Assembly: GCA_018343915.1 (NCBI GenBank)
Contig: JABRWF010000007.1
Location: 1,426,001-1,490,000, forward strand
Source: Agroathelia rolfsii
Lineage: Eukaryota; Basidiomycota; Agaricomycetes; Amylocorticiales; Amylocorticiaceae
Direction: 5' to 3'
Length of the DNA stretch: 64,000 nt
Shown: positions 1 to 11,115 of the stretch, in pieces
Layout of the letters: each line of letters opens with the position of its first letter
How positions within the stretch are numbered: the stretch's first letter is position 1
Notes under the pieces: generated by a model
Database searches by the model: none
Told to the model about the DNA's origin: nothing
What the model saw: the letters and a program-made list of their open reading frames with translations, nothing else
Program-made: the position numbers and the translations under genes

Positions 1-3000
1 CAAGGTCCAAGGGTGTAACGATGTGTACTTCGGCAACGTACTATGTACGAACCAAGTACCATTTACTCTGGCCATTATGTATGTGATGGATCTGATTCTC
101 TTCTTCTTGGATACGTACCTCTGGTACATCATTTGGAACGTGGTATTCAGTATTTCGCGAAGTTTCAACTTGGGCTTGTCGATCTGGACGCCCTGGACAG
201 ATATCTTCACACGTATGCCGAAGAGGATATACGCCAAGCTACTCGCTACTGGCCACATGGAAGGCAGATTCAAACCCAAGGTATATTGATTAGATCTTGT
301 ATGTTTTGACAGGCCGCGGAGCTCACGCCATTGTAATAGATTCTTGTGTCGCAAATCTGGAATGCCGTCATCATCTCTATGTACCGAGAGCATTTGCTGA
401 GCATCGACTATGTCCAGCGTTTGCTCTACCACCAGGTCGATGGTCCTGACGGTCGCCGAACGTTGCGTGCGCCTGCGTTCTTTACGAATCAAGGCAAGCA
501 GAACAACTTCTTCCCGCCCGGTGGAGAGGCAGAGCGCCGTATCTCCTTCTTTGCTTCCTCTCTTACCACCGCTCTCCCGGAGGCTCTTCCCGTCGACGCC
601 ATGCCCACGTTCACTGTCCTCGTTCCCCACTACTCCGAAAAGATTTTGCTCAGTCTTCGCGAGATCATCCGAGAGGAGGATCAGAGCACCCGAGTTACCC
701 TGCTGGAGTACCTGAAGCAGCTTCACCCGGTCGAGTGGGATAACTTCGTCAAAGATACTAAAATCCTGGCTGAAGAAAACGACCTTATGGACGGAACTGG
801 TACCGTGTCTGAGAAGAACGACAAGACAGATGACTTGCCTTTCTACTGCATCGGTTTCAAGACCTCGTCTCCGGAATATACCCTGCGTACGCGTATCTGG
901 GCTTCTTTGCGCGCTCAAACACTCTACCGTACTGTCTCGGGCATGATGAACTACTCCAAGGCTATCAAGCTCCTTTACCGTGTCGAGAATCCAGACATTG
1001 TTCACAACTTCCGCGGCAACACGGAGAGGCTGGAACGCGAACTGGAGCGTATGGCCCGCCGCAAGTTCAAATTTGCTATTTCGATGCAACGGTACGCCAA
1101 ATTCAACAAAGAGGAACAGGAGAACACCGAGTTCTTGCTTCGCGCCTATCCCGATCTTCAAATCGCGTACCTTGACGAAGAATCGACGGGCAAGGGAGAA
1201 TCAACCATCTACTCGGTCTTGATCGATGGTCACTCGGAAATCGATCCGGCGACAGGCAAGAGGAAGCCCAAGTTCAAGGTCGAGCTCCCGGGCAACCCAA
1301 TTTTGGGTGATGGAAAATCCGACAACCAGAACCATGCGATCATCTTCTACCGTGGCGAGTACCTGCAGCTTATTGATGCTAACCAAGATAACTATCTTGA
1401 GGAGTGTCTGAAGATCCGCAATGTCCTCGGCGAATTCGAGGAGTACAACACGTCTAGTCAAAGCCCTTACGCTCAGTGGGGCCACAAGGAGTTCTCCAAG
1501 TCGCCCGTTGCCATTGTTGGTACCCGAGAGTACATTTTCTCTGAGAATATCGGTGTTCTTGGTGATATTGCCGCTGGTAAAGAACAAACGTTCGGTACTA
1601 TGACTGCTCGTGCTCTATCCTGGATCGGTGGCAAACTCCACTACGGTCACCCAGATTTCTTGAACGCCATCTTCATGAATACTCGCGGCGGTGTTTCCAA
1701 GGCGCAGAAGGGCTTGCATCTCAACGAGGATATTTTCGCCGGTATGAATGCCTTCGGACGTGGTGGAAGGATCAAACACGTCGATTATTACCAATGCGGT
1801 AAAGGTCGTGATCTCGGTTTCGGTACCATCTTGAACTTCCAGACGAAGATCGGAACTGGTATGGGTGAACAGATGCTCAGTCGAGAGTATTATTATCTGG
1901 GAACACAGCTGCCCATAGATCGCTTCTTGTCGTTCTACTATGGTCACCCTGGTTTCCACATGAATAACATCTTGATTATGTTGTCAATTCAGGTCTTCAT
2001 GGTCACTCGTCAGTCTAATCTTATCGTCTTTGATTATAATGATTTCTGAAGATATTTCATAGTATTGTATATTGGCACACTTAACAAGCAGCTAGATATC
2101 TGCAAGCAGGATAAAAACGGAAACGTTTTGAGTGGCCAGTCTGGATGTTACAACTTGGTTCCTGTCTTCGACTGGGTGAAGCGTTGCATCATCTCGATTT
2201 TCATGGTCTACATCATTGCCTTCTTGCCACTCTTCTTACAAGGTAAGCCGTTTTGTTACGCCCTTGTTTCATTCCTGTTTGCTGAGTCCACATTAGAGCT
2301 GCTCGAGCGTGGAACGGGACCTGCTCTCTTGCGTCTGGGAAAACACTTCCTTTCCTTGTCACCCATTTTCGAAGTTTTCTCCACCCAGATCTACTCTCAA
2401 TCCATCCTCAGCAACTTGACTTTCGGTGGCGCGCGATACATCGCTACTGGTCGTGGCTTTGCAACAACCCGAATTTCCTTCAGCATCCTCTATTCCCGTT
2501 TCGCTGGTCCGAGCATTTATATGGGCATGCGCAATTTGATTCTCCTTCTCTACATCTCTCTTTCTCTCTGGATTCCTCACTTGATCTATTTCTGGTTCTC
2601 TGTTGTTTCTCTTTGCATTGCTCCCTTCGTTTTCAACCCTCACCAGTTCTCGTTCTCCGACTTCGTCATTGATTACCGAGAATTCCTGCGCTGGATGTCG
2701 CGTGGCAACTCGCGCACCAAGGCCAGTAGTTGGTATGGCTACTGTCGTCTTTCCCGAACTATGATCACCGGTTACAAGAAGAAGAAACTTGGCCATCCGT
2801 CCGAAAAGTTGTCTGGCGATGTACCTCGCGCGCCCTGGAAGGCCGTCATCTTCTCCGAGATCATCTGGCCGCTGTGTCTGGCGGCCTTGTTCGTGATCGC
2901 GTATATGTTCGTCAAGTCATTCAAGGTTGATGGGGTTCAGCCTCCCAGCCCGCTCATCCGTATTGCATTGGTTTCGATCGGACCTATGGTTTGGAATGCG

Positions 3001-3898
3001 GCTATCCTGCTAGGATTGTTCTTCATTTCTCTCCTCTTGGGTCCCATGATGAGCTCTTGGACAAGGTTCGCATCTGTGATGGCCACGCTGGCACACAGTT
3101 TGGGTCTTTTCGGCTTGATTGTTTCGTTTGAGTTCTTCGTAAGTCTCCAGAGGTATTACCTTTCACATCCTCGCAGCTAACACCTTATTGTAGTGGTTCC
3201 TCGAGTCCTGGGACGCTTCCCACGCCGTGCTCGGTGTTATTGCCATCATCGCCATTCAGCGTGCCGTCCAGAAGATCCTCATCGCAGTGTTCCTCACCCG
3301 TGAATACAAGCACGACGAAACCAACAGGGCTTGGTGGTCCGGAAAGTGGTACGGCCGTGGCCTGGGCAACTCTGCCATCTCCCAACCAGCTCGTGAATAC
3401 GTGGTCAAGATTGTAGAAATGTCGCTTTGGAGCTCCGACTTCCTTCTGGGACATCTTCTGTTGATCATTATCACGCCGCCGATCTTGATCCCGTACTTTG
3501 ATCGCGTTCACTCGACCATGTTGTGTAAGACCCTATTGACTTTTTAGCACATGCCGTTCTTTGCTAATAACGTTCATAATTTTCTCTTCTAGTCTGGCTC
3601 CGCCCTTCCAAGCAAATCCGTCCACCGCTATTCTCCACGAAACAGAGGAGACAAAGACGAATCATTGTAAGACATTCGGTTCATATTTGTTGCTATCCAT
3701 ACTCAAGCCTTTTCGCTAGGTTATCAAGTACACTCTTTTGTACATGATCGCAGTGGCTGGTCTGGCCGCTTTGATCGTTTTACGTAAGTTTTCTTTCTTT
3801 ATTCTCCGTCATCGTGTGAGTACTGACCACTGGGAAAATTAGCGGCATTGTTTAGGGAAGATATCCATTTCAACTGCAGCGTATGCAAGAACATCTGA
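1..3898 (+). CDS. FKS1: 1,3-beta-glucan synthase catalytic subunit, 5'-truncated by window edge
   Basis: This is the C-terminal part (about 1,160 residues; yeast Fks1 has about 1,880) of the GT48 plasma-membrane enzyme that makes cell-wall 1,3-beta-glucan from UDP-glucose. The family signature runs from a DTYLWYI membrane helix through [67 protein letters not shown] and [16 protein letters not shown] to the multi-pass C-terminus ([25 protein letters not shown], [17 protein letters not shown]). Frame-preserving introns are 281-339, 2009-2062, 2243-2296, 3139-3193, 3525-3592, 3667-3719 and 3784-3842. The last exon ends in a short tail with two Cys and TGA at 3896-3898. The reading of the first 60-100 bases is uncertain and may include part of an intron. 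Regulation by Rho1 GTPase is family knowledge, not visible here. Confidence 0.96.
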
Positions 3899-4291
3899 GC
3901 GCGATGCATAAATTTGATTGATACCACTCGCCCATGGCTCATCAGTAGTACACATATAGACAATTCTAGTTACTTGGATTTCTCCCTTGCTTAGTTCTTT
4001 CTTGTACACTTTTTTGCATTTCCTATTGTTTACTAAAACTTCATTCAATAATCTGCCGCAATCTTTAATTTACAATTGATTTGGAACCTTTGGTGCGCGT
4101 AGCTATCCGTTCGAAACCAACAATCTTCATTATGCCGCAAAGGCAGAGAAAGTAAATTACATTATAGCAATGTGATACGCGATTAAGGGCTTCTGTCCGT
4201 ATACTATGTCCGTACATGATTATTCACGGGAATCCAGTATTATGTTGATTATGCGCCAGCGCATTTGATAGTCCATCCTCCCTATGTTACC
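3899..4291. other. intergenic region between convergent genes
   Basis: This AT-rich stretch lies between the 3' ends of the glucan synthase gene and the secreted-protein gene. It presumably holds both 3' untranslated regions. No coding exon or structured element was recognised. Confidence 0.6.
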
Positions 4292-5140
4292 TCACAAGCA
4301 CAGCGAAAGCAGGCCGAATGAGCACCCAGCCTGACCCCATTGGCCCACCAGGGGCTGAAGTTCGGGCACCAGCGAGTTCAGCATGCCGTCGAAAGCGTTT
4401 TCAGAGAAATCAAGAAGTGCTTCTACGACGCACTTGACATCATAGACCACTGTAAATAATAGCGGTATATATATGCGCAATCAGGAAACACAACGATCAA
4501 CACTTACAAGGACCCAAGGTACTGCCAAGGCCCGGTACTTCGTACGAGATCTGCGTCATAGACATGAGCGCGTCCTTGTTGGCGTTGACCGTGTCTTTCA
4601 GGAGCGTCTCTAGCTGATTCGACTTGTCATAGTTCTGGAGACCTTTGTCGGCACCCAGATCGTGGAGGGTGTTCTGGAGATCCAGCAAGCTGGATTGATA
4701 GGAGCTAAACTCGGTGGACACTTGCTGTTGATACGCCGAGCTATTCGACGCCTTAGAAGAAAGGGATTCTGATCAAGAATAGATGAGGATATATGCGCAT
4801 ATAGTCAGCAAATAAATTGTTACGTACGTATGTTCCCGGCATGTGTGCTTGCCTGACCGGCGTACGAGCTCAGCAGGTCAAGCTCGGTAAGGATGTCCCT
4901 CGACATGACCCTATGTTCGATGGCAGCGGCTGAGTGAATCGCATATGGAGGAGCCGTATGGTTGGGTTTGTGGATGGCATGGAAGCTGGTGGTTGTGTCT
5001 TTCACCTCGCGAGCAACATGCTCGACATACGAATATGCCAAGGGCATGCGAGAAAACGGAAGGGGAGCAGGCGACGCAATTGCTCCAAGGCCGGCGAAGA
5101 CCATAAGAACAGTAGCAGTCAACCTGGGGAGAGATGGCAT
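4292..5140 (-). CDS. small secreted alpha-helical protein, unknown function
   Basis: Three exons (5140-4828, 4768-4508, 4449-4292) encode about 243 residues. The ATG at 5140 is chosen because it is followed directly by a signal peptide (MPSLPRL, then a hydrophobic TVLMVFAGLGAIA core and an ASP-AP cleavage-like site). In-frame upstream codons exist but would place a charged, aromatic stretch before the signal. The mature protein is Ser/Gln/Leu-rich and predicted helical (SSYAGQAS, SLSSKASNSSAYQQQ, LLDLQNTLHDLG). Its only cysteines lie in the last third (VKCVV, AGCSFGLLSLC), and it ends in a hydrophobic CL tail. The general look recalls secreted helical proteins of agaricomycetes such as HsbA-like proteins, but no family is assigned. 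The gene is divergent from the FHIP gene across a 388-base region with CRE and E-box motifs. Confidence 0.75.
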
Positions 5141-5528
5141 GGCGAAGAGGGAGGTGATGGACGTTACGGGAATAGTAGGAAGACGGAGAAGATAGCAAAA
5201 GCGGAACTGGGCTCTATCTAAAAAAAAGAGGGGAAATATGAAACTTAACCTTGAGCTACACAGATGGTGGTGTCGACGAGAGATGTGAGGAATGGGCAAC
5301 GATAGCCAACATCGTTCTTATATGCCATTCCATGGCGGAGACTGAACATACTCGATCCTGATTGGCCAGCTAAGGAGGAAGGATTTTGGCACGTGATTGT
5401 GCATTGTGACGTCACAAGTAGTGACACTTCTGTTTTCGTACGTGGTCGTCTGGCGTGCTAACAACTTGTACTTAAAGACTCTGTAGCAGGCGTGGTGGGT
5501 CCGTCTTGGACTCAAACGTAAATTCACA
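5141..5528. other. divergent intergenic promoter region
   Basis: This 388-base spacer separates the ATGs of two divergently transcribed genes, the secreted protein (-) and FHIP (+). It contains CACGTGA and a perfect TGACGTCA palindrome. No ORF in it looks coding. Confidence 0.65.
5390..5414. promoter_or_regulatory. E-box plus CRE palindrome
   Basis: CACGTG at 5390-5395 is followed by a perfect TGACGTCA at 5407-5414. These are the classic binding sites of bHLH (Cbf1/Pho4-type) and ATF/CREB-type bZIP factors. They lie about 250 bases upstream of the secreted-protein ATG and 115 bases upstream of the FHIP ATG, so either gene could respond. The role is inferred from motif and position only. Confidence 0.4.
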
Positions 5529-8500
5529 ATGGATTATTTCTCCAAGTTTCTAAGAACAACACCTCGTCCAGCTCGGAAGCAGGCTCATGATCTTGCCTCG
5601 GAATTCCATCAGTCATGGATGATAATAAGAGTGCATACCAATCATCACTCCTCCATCGACAAGTAATTGATCTGTATGTTTGGGATCATAGGATACCCTC
5701 ATGCATCCTGATGAGAGGCAGCTCTTGAGAGGAATCAGCTCCACGAATGTTCCGGCTCATCTACAATCAATGGTCGATGCTCTTGTCCTTGAATCTTCGC
5801 GCACGGAAGAAGGGTAAGCTTCGTGTATACTTGGACGCAAGCCTATGAAATCAACTAAACAAGACTATAAAGCGGCACAGGCGCTTGTCTGGAATATCTA
5901 CTCAAGAATGGTATTGCACTGCTCAAGCTTCGTCATGCCAAATATTATTTCTGACGTAGACCAAGATGTTCTGGGCACTCTCGTAAAACTTAGCGAACTC
6001 GACCGGCCCTCTGGCATCCAAGCCGAAGTTCTCAGAGCTGTACAGAACATGGTTGTTCTCCTGGATGAGCAGTTTCTTGTTCACTCTGTCATTCATAAGG
6101 CAGTACTACGCTTGTTGCGCAATTGCGTGGGTGATGATGTACAAGAGCAATTGGATAATAAGCTTAGGGCCAGAGGAGCTGCTGGCAACATTGCTCGTAG
6201 TCAGCCATCAGACTATGAGCTTGATCGTATGTGTCTCCAGTTTTTGTATCGACAATTCCTGAAATATTTATATCTCAGTTGTCAATCTTCTATGTATCTT
6301 GTGCAGTCGCATCCGTACTCATCGAGAGTTACTGATGATTTTCTTCCATGACAAGCATTGGTATCACTCCGAACCTCTGTTTGCCGTAGACGAAGAGGAC
6401 GAGGACGATGATGAAGAGAACGAGGATAGAGATCAAGATGAAGAAAAGACACGGAACCCATCTCCAACGCCGTCTCAGACAACAGTAACATCTGCCCCCA
6501 CTGCTCTGGCACGCAAAACGGAGTACGAGTTTCTGCTATTCAACTATCTTCTTCGTTTCGTGCATCGTGAGGGCGAAATAGGAGAGTTTGCACGTGCCGG
6601 CTTGTTGTTCCTTATGGACGTTGCAATGACGTCTGAGGATTCGGCGCGTCGACCAACCAGCGAAGAACGATTATCCCAGACTCAGGCTCCTCCAGACCCT
6701 GTCAATGAGGCAGCTGTTGCCCTAGCCGAATATATTATTGATGGTGATTTCTCCGACGTTTTGGGTGCAGGCCTTGGGGCTGTTTACTCGCTTTTACCTT
6801 CTAAGCTCCAAATTCGACCCGTCGCTCAATCCGGGGACAACTCGTCAAATATGGTGCTCGGCAAAGAACTTGTCGAGATAGATGAGGATGAAGAAGAAAT
6901 GCGGCTGGTGGAGCAGGACAGAAACCGGGCGCTTGGGGTAGAGGATTCTTCGAACATGGACTTTCGTGGTCGCCTTGATCACTTCTTGAAGTTATTGGAG
7001 TTCCTTCAAGATGTGCTCAAGCGTAATAAGGGCCCAAATCTTCGTGACAAGTTAGCAGATGTCGAGTCTAATGTAGACATCCCTCCTCGTCTTGGAGATG
7101 CCATTGTTCAGTCCATAATCGACGCTGTGCGTCGAATATTCCTTGAAAACATCCTGTATCCATCCATTCTGGAGTGTTCTGATCACGATGGAAGCGCCGT
7201 TGCCGTGATGTCGTATATCGAAATCATGATCCGTACACTTCGTAATGAACAGTTATCCCGCTTGCTCATTGATTTCCTCATGAGTGAGGACAACGATGAC
7301 ATTTCTCGGTCGACGGCTCCAGCGCATCAGTCACGTAACCGCGCGACTCTTGGCCTTGGCTCTATGCCGCCTCAAAGCAGCTCGGGAGTTAGTGACAAAG
7401 AGAAGAAGTTGCGGCGGAGAAAAAGTAGTGCAATGGCTCTATTAGAAATGGAGGCACCCAACTCTCGTAAACCATCGGAATATTTCACGTCTAGTGGTAG
7501 ATTCACTCTCAAGGACCTGCTCGTTTCGAACTTGCGCTCGCGAGACACATCAACGTCAAATTCGGCACTATCGTTGTTCCAGAGTGTACTCACGGTGCAT
7601 TGTCGCCTCAGTATAGATCGCAGATTGTTCCTTGTCATTCCAGACTTTGAGGCGACCACTTTCCCCGAGCCAACGATTACCTTCGAACATCTTTCAATGG
7701 CTCTGAAGGAGGTAGAAAATGAAGAAGAAGACGCATTTGACAGGGACGACGCTGCCTTTGAATTTTCAATTACACCTTTATTCAAGGCACCCGAGATCAC
7801 ATATTCAACACATGAACGCGAAGTAGGACTATATCTCGCCTTGATTTCTCGCGTGGATCCCTCTCATGCTGAGGACGCGTTCAGTACTGGATACGAGAAC
7901 TACCTCCAGGACTCCCTCTTTGCGATACAATCCCAGCTGTGCTATCAGATCGATGAGGATCCTCATATACGCGCACATGCGAAACATCGCTTGAATGTCA
8001 ATGACCCGATTATATCATCGCTGCTAGACTCTCTTCGCAAATTCTTTGCAAATACGCCTGAGCAGAATCTCACTCTAACGGGCGTCCTATCTGTTTTGGC
8101 ACAGTGTCCCGATCGATCATTGGCAGGGTGGCTAACGTTTGCAAACAATGACTCCCACCGATTCTTTGGTGGCGATGATTATATATCAAAGAATCAATTC
8201 AACATGGGCGCTGAAGGAGACGACAAGTCCATCGATTTTGATATCGAAGAAACTCTTTTCAACGATGAACGCTCTCTACCAGCCTCTAGTGTCGGTGAAC
8301 ATTCCAGGCCCGTAGTTCATTCTATCTTCCACGCCCTTGTCTCTCAACTGGAACAATATCGACAAATGGTGGAGAATTTCGACCAGTATCTACTCGAACG
8401 TCGACAGGGCCTCCTATTTAACGAAAGGCTCACGGATGCTCTGACACTTCCCCTTGATATATCTTCTGATTCGCTGGGTGGAGCACAGAGCAACAATGAA

Positions 8501-9016
8501 ACCTTGGCACCACGCCCCCCATCTCCTCCTCAGGCTCAGAGGCCTAAGCCCTTTTCGGCCGCCTCCTCGTTCATGGCCATGCTCACACCCAAGAAAAGCA
8601 AACCTTTGCACAAATCTACCGCTTCAACAACCGAGGCAGATGCAGCATCCAACGCTGATAGATCGGGGGACAAAACGACGGTGGCTAGTTCATTCAGCAT
8701 GCACTATCGCAAAACAGGTGCCATCAAAGTTGAGCCTCTCGTGCCACCCGTTCCAACCACAGGACCTTGGGTGCCGACACACACGAAAACGTTGCCAGCA
8801 GCAGAGGATGATGTGTTTGGCTCTGGTACCTGGGGCAGCGAGACGAGCGAATCTGCGGAGCAGAGCGTGCAGGAACATGAAGAAGAGGTTGGAGGTGTGG
8901 TGACCTTGTCAAGATTGCTCGACAATGTGGTCATCCTGGAAGAAAGCATCAAGGAGCTGGTAGCTATTATTCAGGCTCGCCGGTCGCTGGGAATTGATGC
9001 TATCAGGTACCTGTAA
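5529..9016 (+). CDS. FHIP-family protein (FTS-Hook-FHIP dynein adaptor complex; RAI16/FAM160-like)
   Basis: Five exons (5529-5630, 5692-5813, 5873-5910, 5966-6226, 6279-9016) join in frame into about 1,086 residues. The N-terminal half carries the RAI16/FHIP helical repeat: FHQSWMIIRDTL, STNVPAHLQSMVDAL, TGACLEYLL, DVLGTLVKL, VLRAVQNMVVLLDEQFLVH, then LLMIFFHDKHWY. The TGACLEYLL motif only appears when the 38-base exon 3 is spliced in this way, which supports the model. An acidic low-complexity loop (EEDEDDDEENEDRDQDE) follows, then more helical repeat and a disordered Pro/Ser/Thr-rich segment (about residues 830-950). In the family, FHIP links Hook and FTS to endosomes for dynein transport. 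That role is inferred from homology. It is longer than Aspergillus or animal relatives mainly through disordered insertions. Confidence 0.85.
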
Positions 9017-9257
9017 ATGCGGATTGTTACTGTTTCGGAAAACTTGGATACGTGTTATGCTGTTTATAAATGATCTGTTTGGAGAAACGAATACCCTGCA
9101 TGTTTCCTTATACTATATCTTTAAATAGTAGAGTGAAATTCCCTTGCTAGGATGATCAGAAGGCAGTCAGTGATCGTTAAACCGAGACAGGACCCAAAAA
9201 CAGTTATATTATACATTATTAAAATAAGAATACAGAAAGTACGCTAACCGGGATATG

Positions 9258-10388
9258 CTATGAGTTGTTCTTGCGCGACCTGCCCTTCTTCTTTGGCGAG
9301 TCATTTGCACTTTCTTCCTTTTTGCCAAAAAGTTTCTTCTGCAATTTATCAAATTCCGCGTCGTCGATATCCGGGGGCGTTACTTTCTTGGATTTCTTCG
9401 TTGTATGCGACTCCTCCTCGTCTTCGTCCTGTCCTTTCTTGCGCTTGGACTTCTTCGACGATTTTGGCGCCTCCGCATACTTAGCCGCCAAATTGTCAAA
9501 GAATGATTCAGTATTTTTCCTCTTCTTTAGTATGAGTGCTTGTAGTGCCGAATAATCCTCCTCGTCCTGATTATCATCAGCCTTGCTCTTTCCCTTGCTC
9601 TTGCCTTTACGCTCGCCCGTCTTCCCACTTCCGTAGAATTCATCCCAAACGCCGAGTTCCTTGGCCATCTCTTCCGCTTCTGCGGCCTCCTTTTCTCCTT
9701 GCTTGCGACGGACAAGCCTGGCTTTCTCGTCGTGGACACTATTCTTCCACGCAGGCAAGGCTTTTAGTTCCTTGTTCTTGATGAGGTCGGAGAGAATGGT
9801 GATGAAGCGAGCCTCGTCCTCATATGTAGAGTGCGGTATCTGCATCATGATGTCGCCAATGTCTCCTTTTGACTCTTCGTAGGCAAACTTCAAGTCATCA
9901 AGCTCCTCTTGAGATCCTATACCACAGAGTAACATGAGTTATCCATACTGTACTACACGAACCCAGTGTTCGTAACTTAGGTTCCTGAATGAAACCTACT
10001 GACCTTGATACCCCGCCTTCATCTCATCCAGTTTCTGCCTTGTCACACTGTCAAACAAATCCGCAAAGTACGTCTCCCAGCCGCCCTCGCCAGGGTCGAG
10101 CCCATCCGCGCCGTCGTCTGTCTTGCCTGTACGATCGTATCGCCCCCTGCGTTTCTCATCACTCAGGACAGCATACGCGAATCCAATCTGTTGGAACTTC
10201 AAGGATGCGGCAGCCTTGGCCTCTTCGTCTGCGGAGCTGTGTTTGTCTGGATGGTACAATAGGGCAAGGCGCCTGTAGGCTTTCTTGATTTCCTCAGGCG
10301 TTGCAGATGAGCTGAGCGAGAGTACGGCATAGAGGTCGACTTCTTCCTGGTCAGGGAAGAACTGTTTGATGGGGTCGTTGTCGTCCAT
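9258..10388 (-). CDS. DNAJC9-like J-domain protein
   Basis: Two exons (10388-10004, 9916-9258; 87-base intron) encode about 347 residues. The J domain occupies roughly residues 17-90, with EVDLYAVLSLSSSATPEEIKKAYRRLALLYHPDK and the diagnostic HPD. Next come the family features YDRTG, WETYFADLF, VTRQKLDEM, then GSQEELDDLKFAYEESKGD and EDEARFITILSDLI, the DNAJC9 C-terminal helical region that binds histones H3-H4 in animals. A long Lys/Asp/Glu-rich tail holds nuclear-localisation-like clusters (KKSKRKKG, KKKGRSRKN). MDDND at 10388 is preferred as the start. An upstream in-frame ATG at 10469 would add a hydrophobic, arginine-containing extension not seen in the family. A nuclear HSP70 co-chaperone role is inferred. 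Confidence 0.88.
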
Positions 10389-11115
10389 AGTGCAAGCAAG
10401 TGAGAGAGAGAGAGATGATAGCGTTGTAGCGCGACGAGGCAGACACAGCAGATACGCGCTGGGTATCAAACAGAGCCATTAAATTAGCATGTAACGTGAT
10501 GTACGCGTTACGTCACGCGTCAACTTGCTACGTGGATGCGCCTCAAGCGCTGCACTACTAGTAACACTACTGGTGGTAGTTGCTTTCCAGATGGATCTGA
10601 TTCATTGCTCCTAGACAAAAGAGTTGAATATCCACCAGGTGGAGTGTCATGTTTATTCTGATGTAATAAATAAAAATTTTAAACAAGTCGCTGACGACAG
10701 AATAGAGTATGATAAGAAAGAAGACATCAGTGTTGGAATTGGACAGTCATGATGAGGCGTAGCATTAATAGTGTAATCAATCTCGTATAAGATGGGCTAG
10801 ATAAAAACAAGAAAGAAAAGACAAACAACAGATGAGAGCAGAACAGAGGGAGGGATGTACAGCGACACGCAGGTCAGCAAAAAGGGTCACATAAGTTATA
10901 TACTCCTCGAGTCCTCAGCGAAAAAAGGGGAGGGAGGGAAGGTAAAAGAAACAAAAAGTTATGGGCATGGAGAGAAAAAGAAGAGAAAGAAAATTGATTT
11001 TTTTTTTTTTTTTTTTAGTTTGCTGACCGTCAGCGGTAGCTGCATTGTCATCATCCACATCCACCTACGACCAACGGTACGCACAAGTGCACACAGATAC
11101 AGAGGGAAAAACACT
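10389..11115. other. intergenic region with T19 tract
   Basis: This covers the promoter side of the DNAJC9-like gene and the probable 3' region of the UPF0658 gene. A TTACGTCA CRE-like site lies near 10508-10515, about 120 bases upstream of the J-protein ATG. A T19 homopolymer lies at 10998-11016. No coding exon was recognised. Confidence 0.55.

Noticed and set aside
410..1615. Open frames inside the glucan synthase on both strands
   Set aside because: They are shadows of the real frame and lack any family motif.
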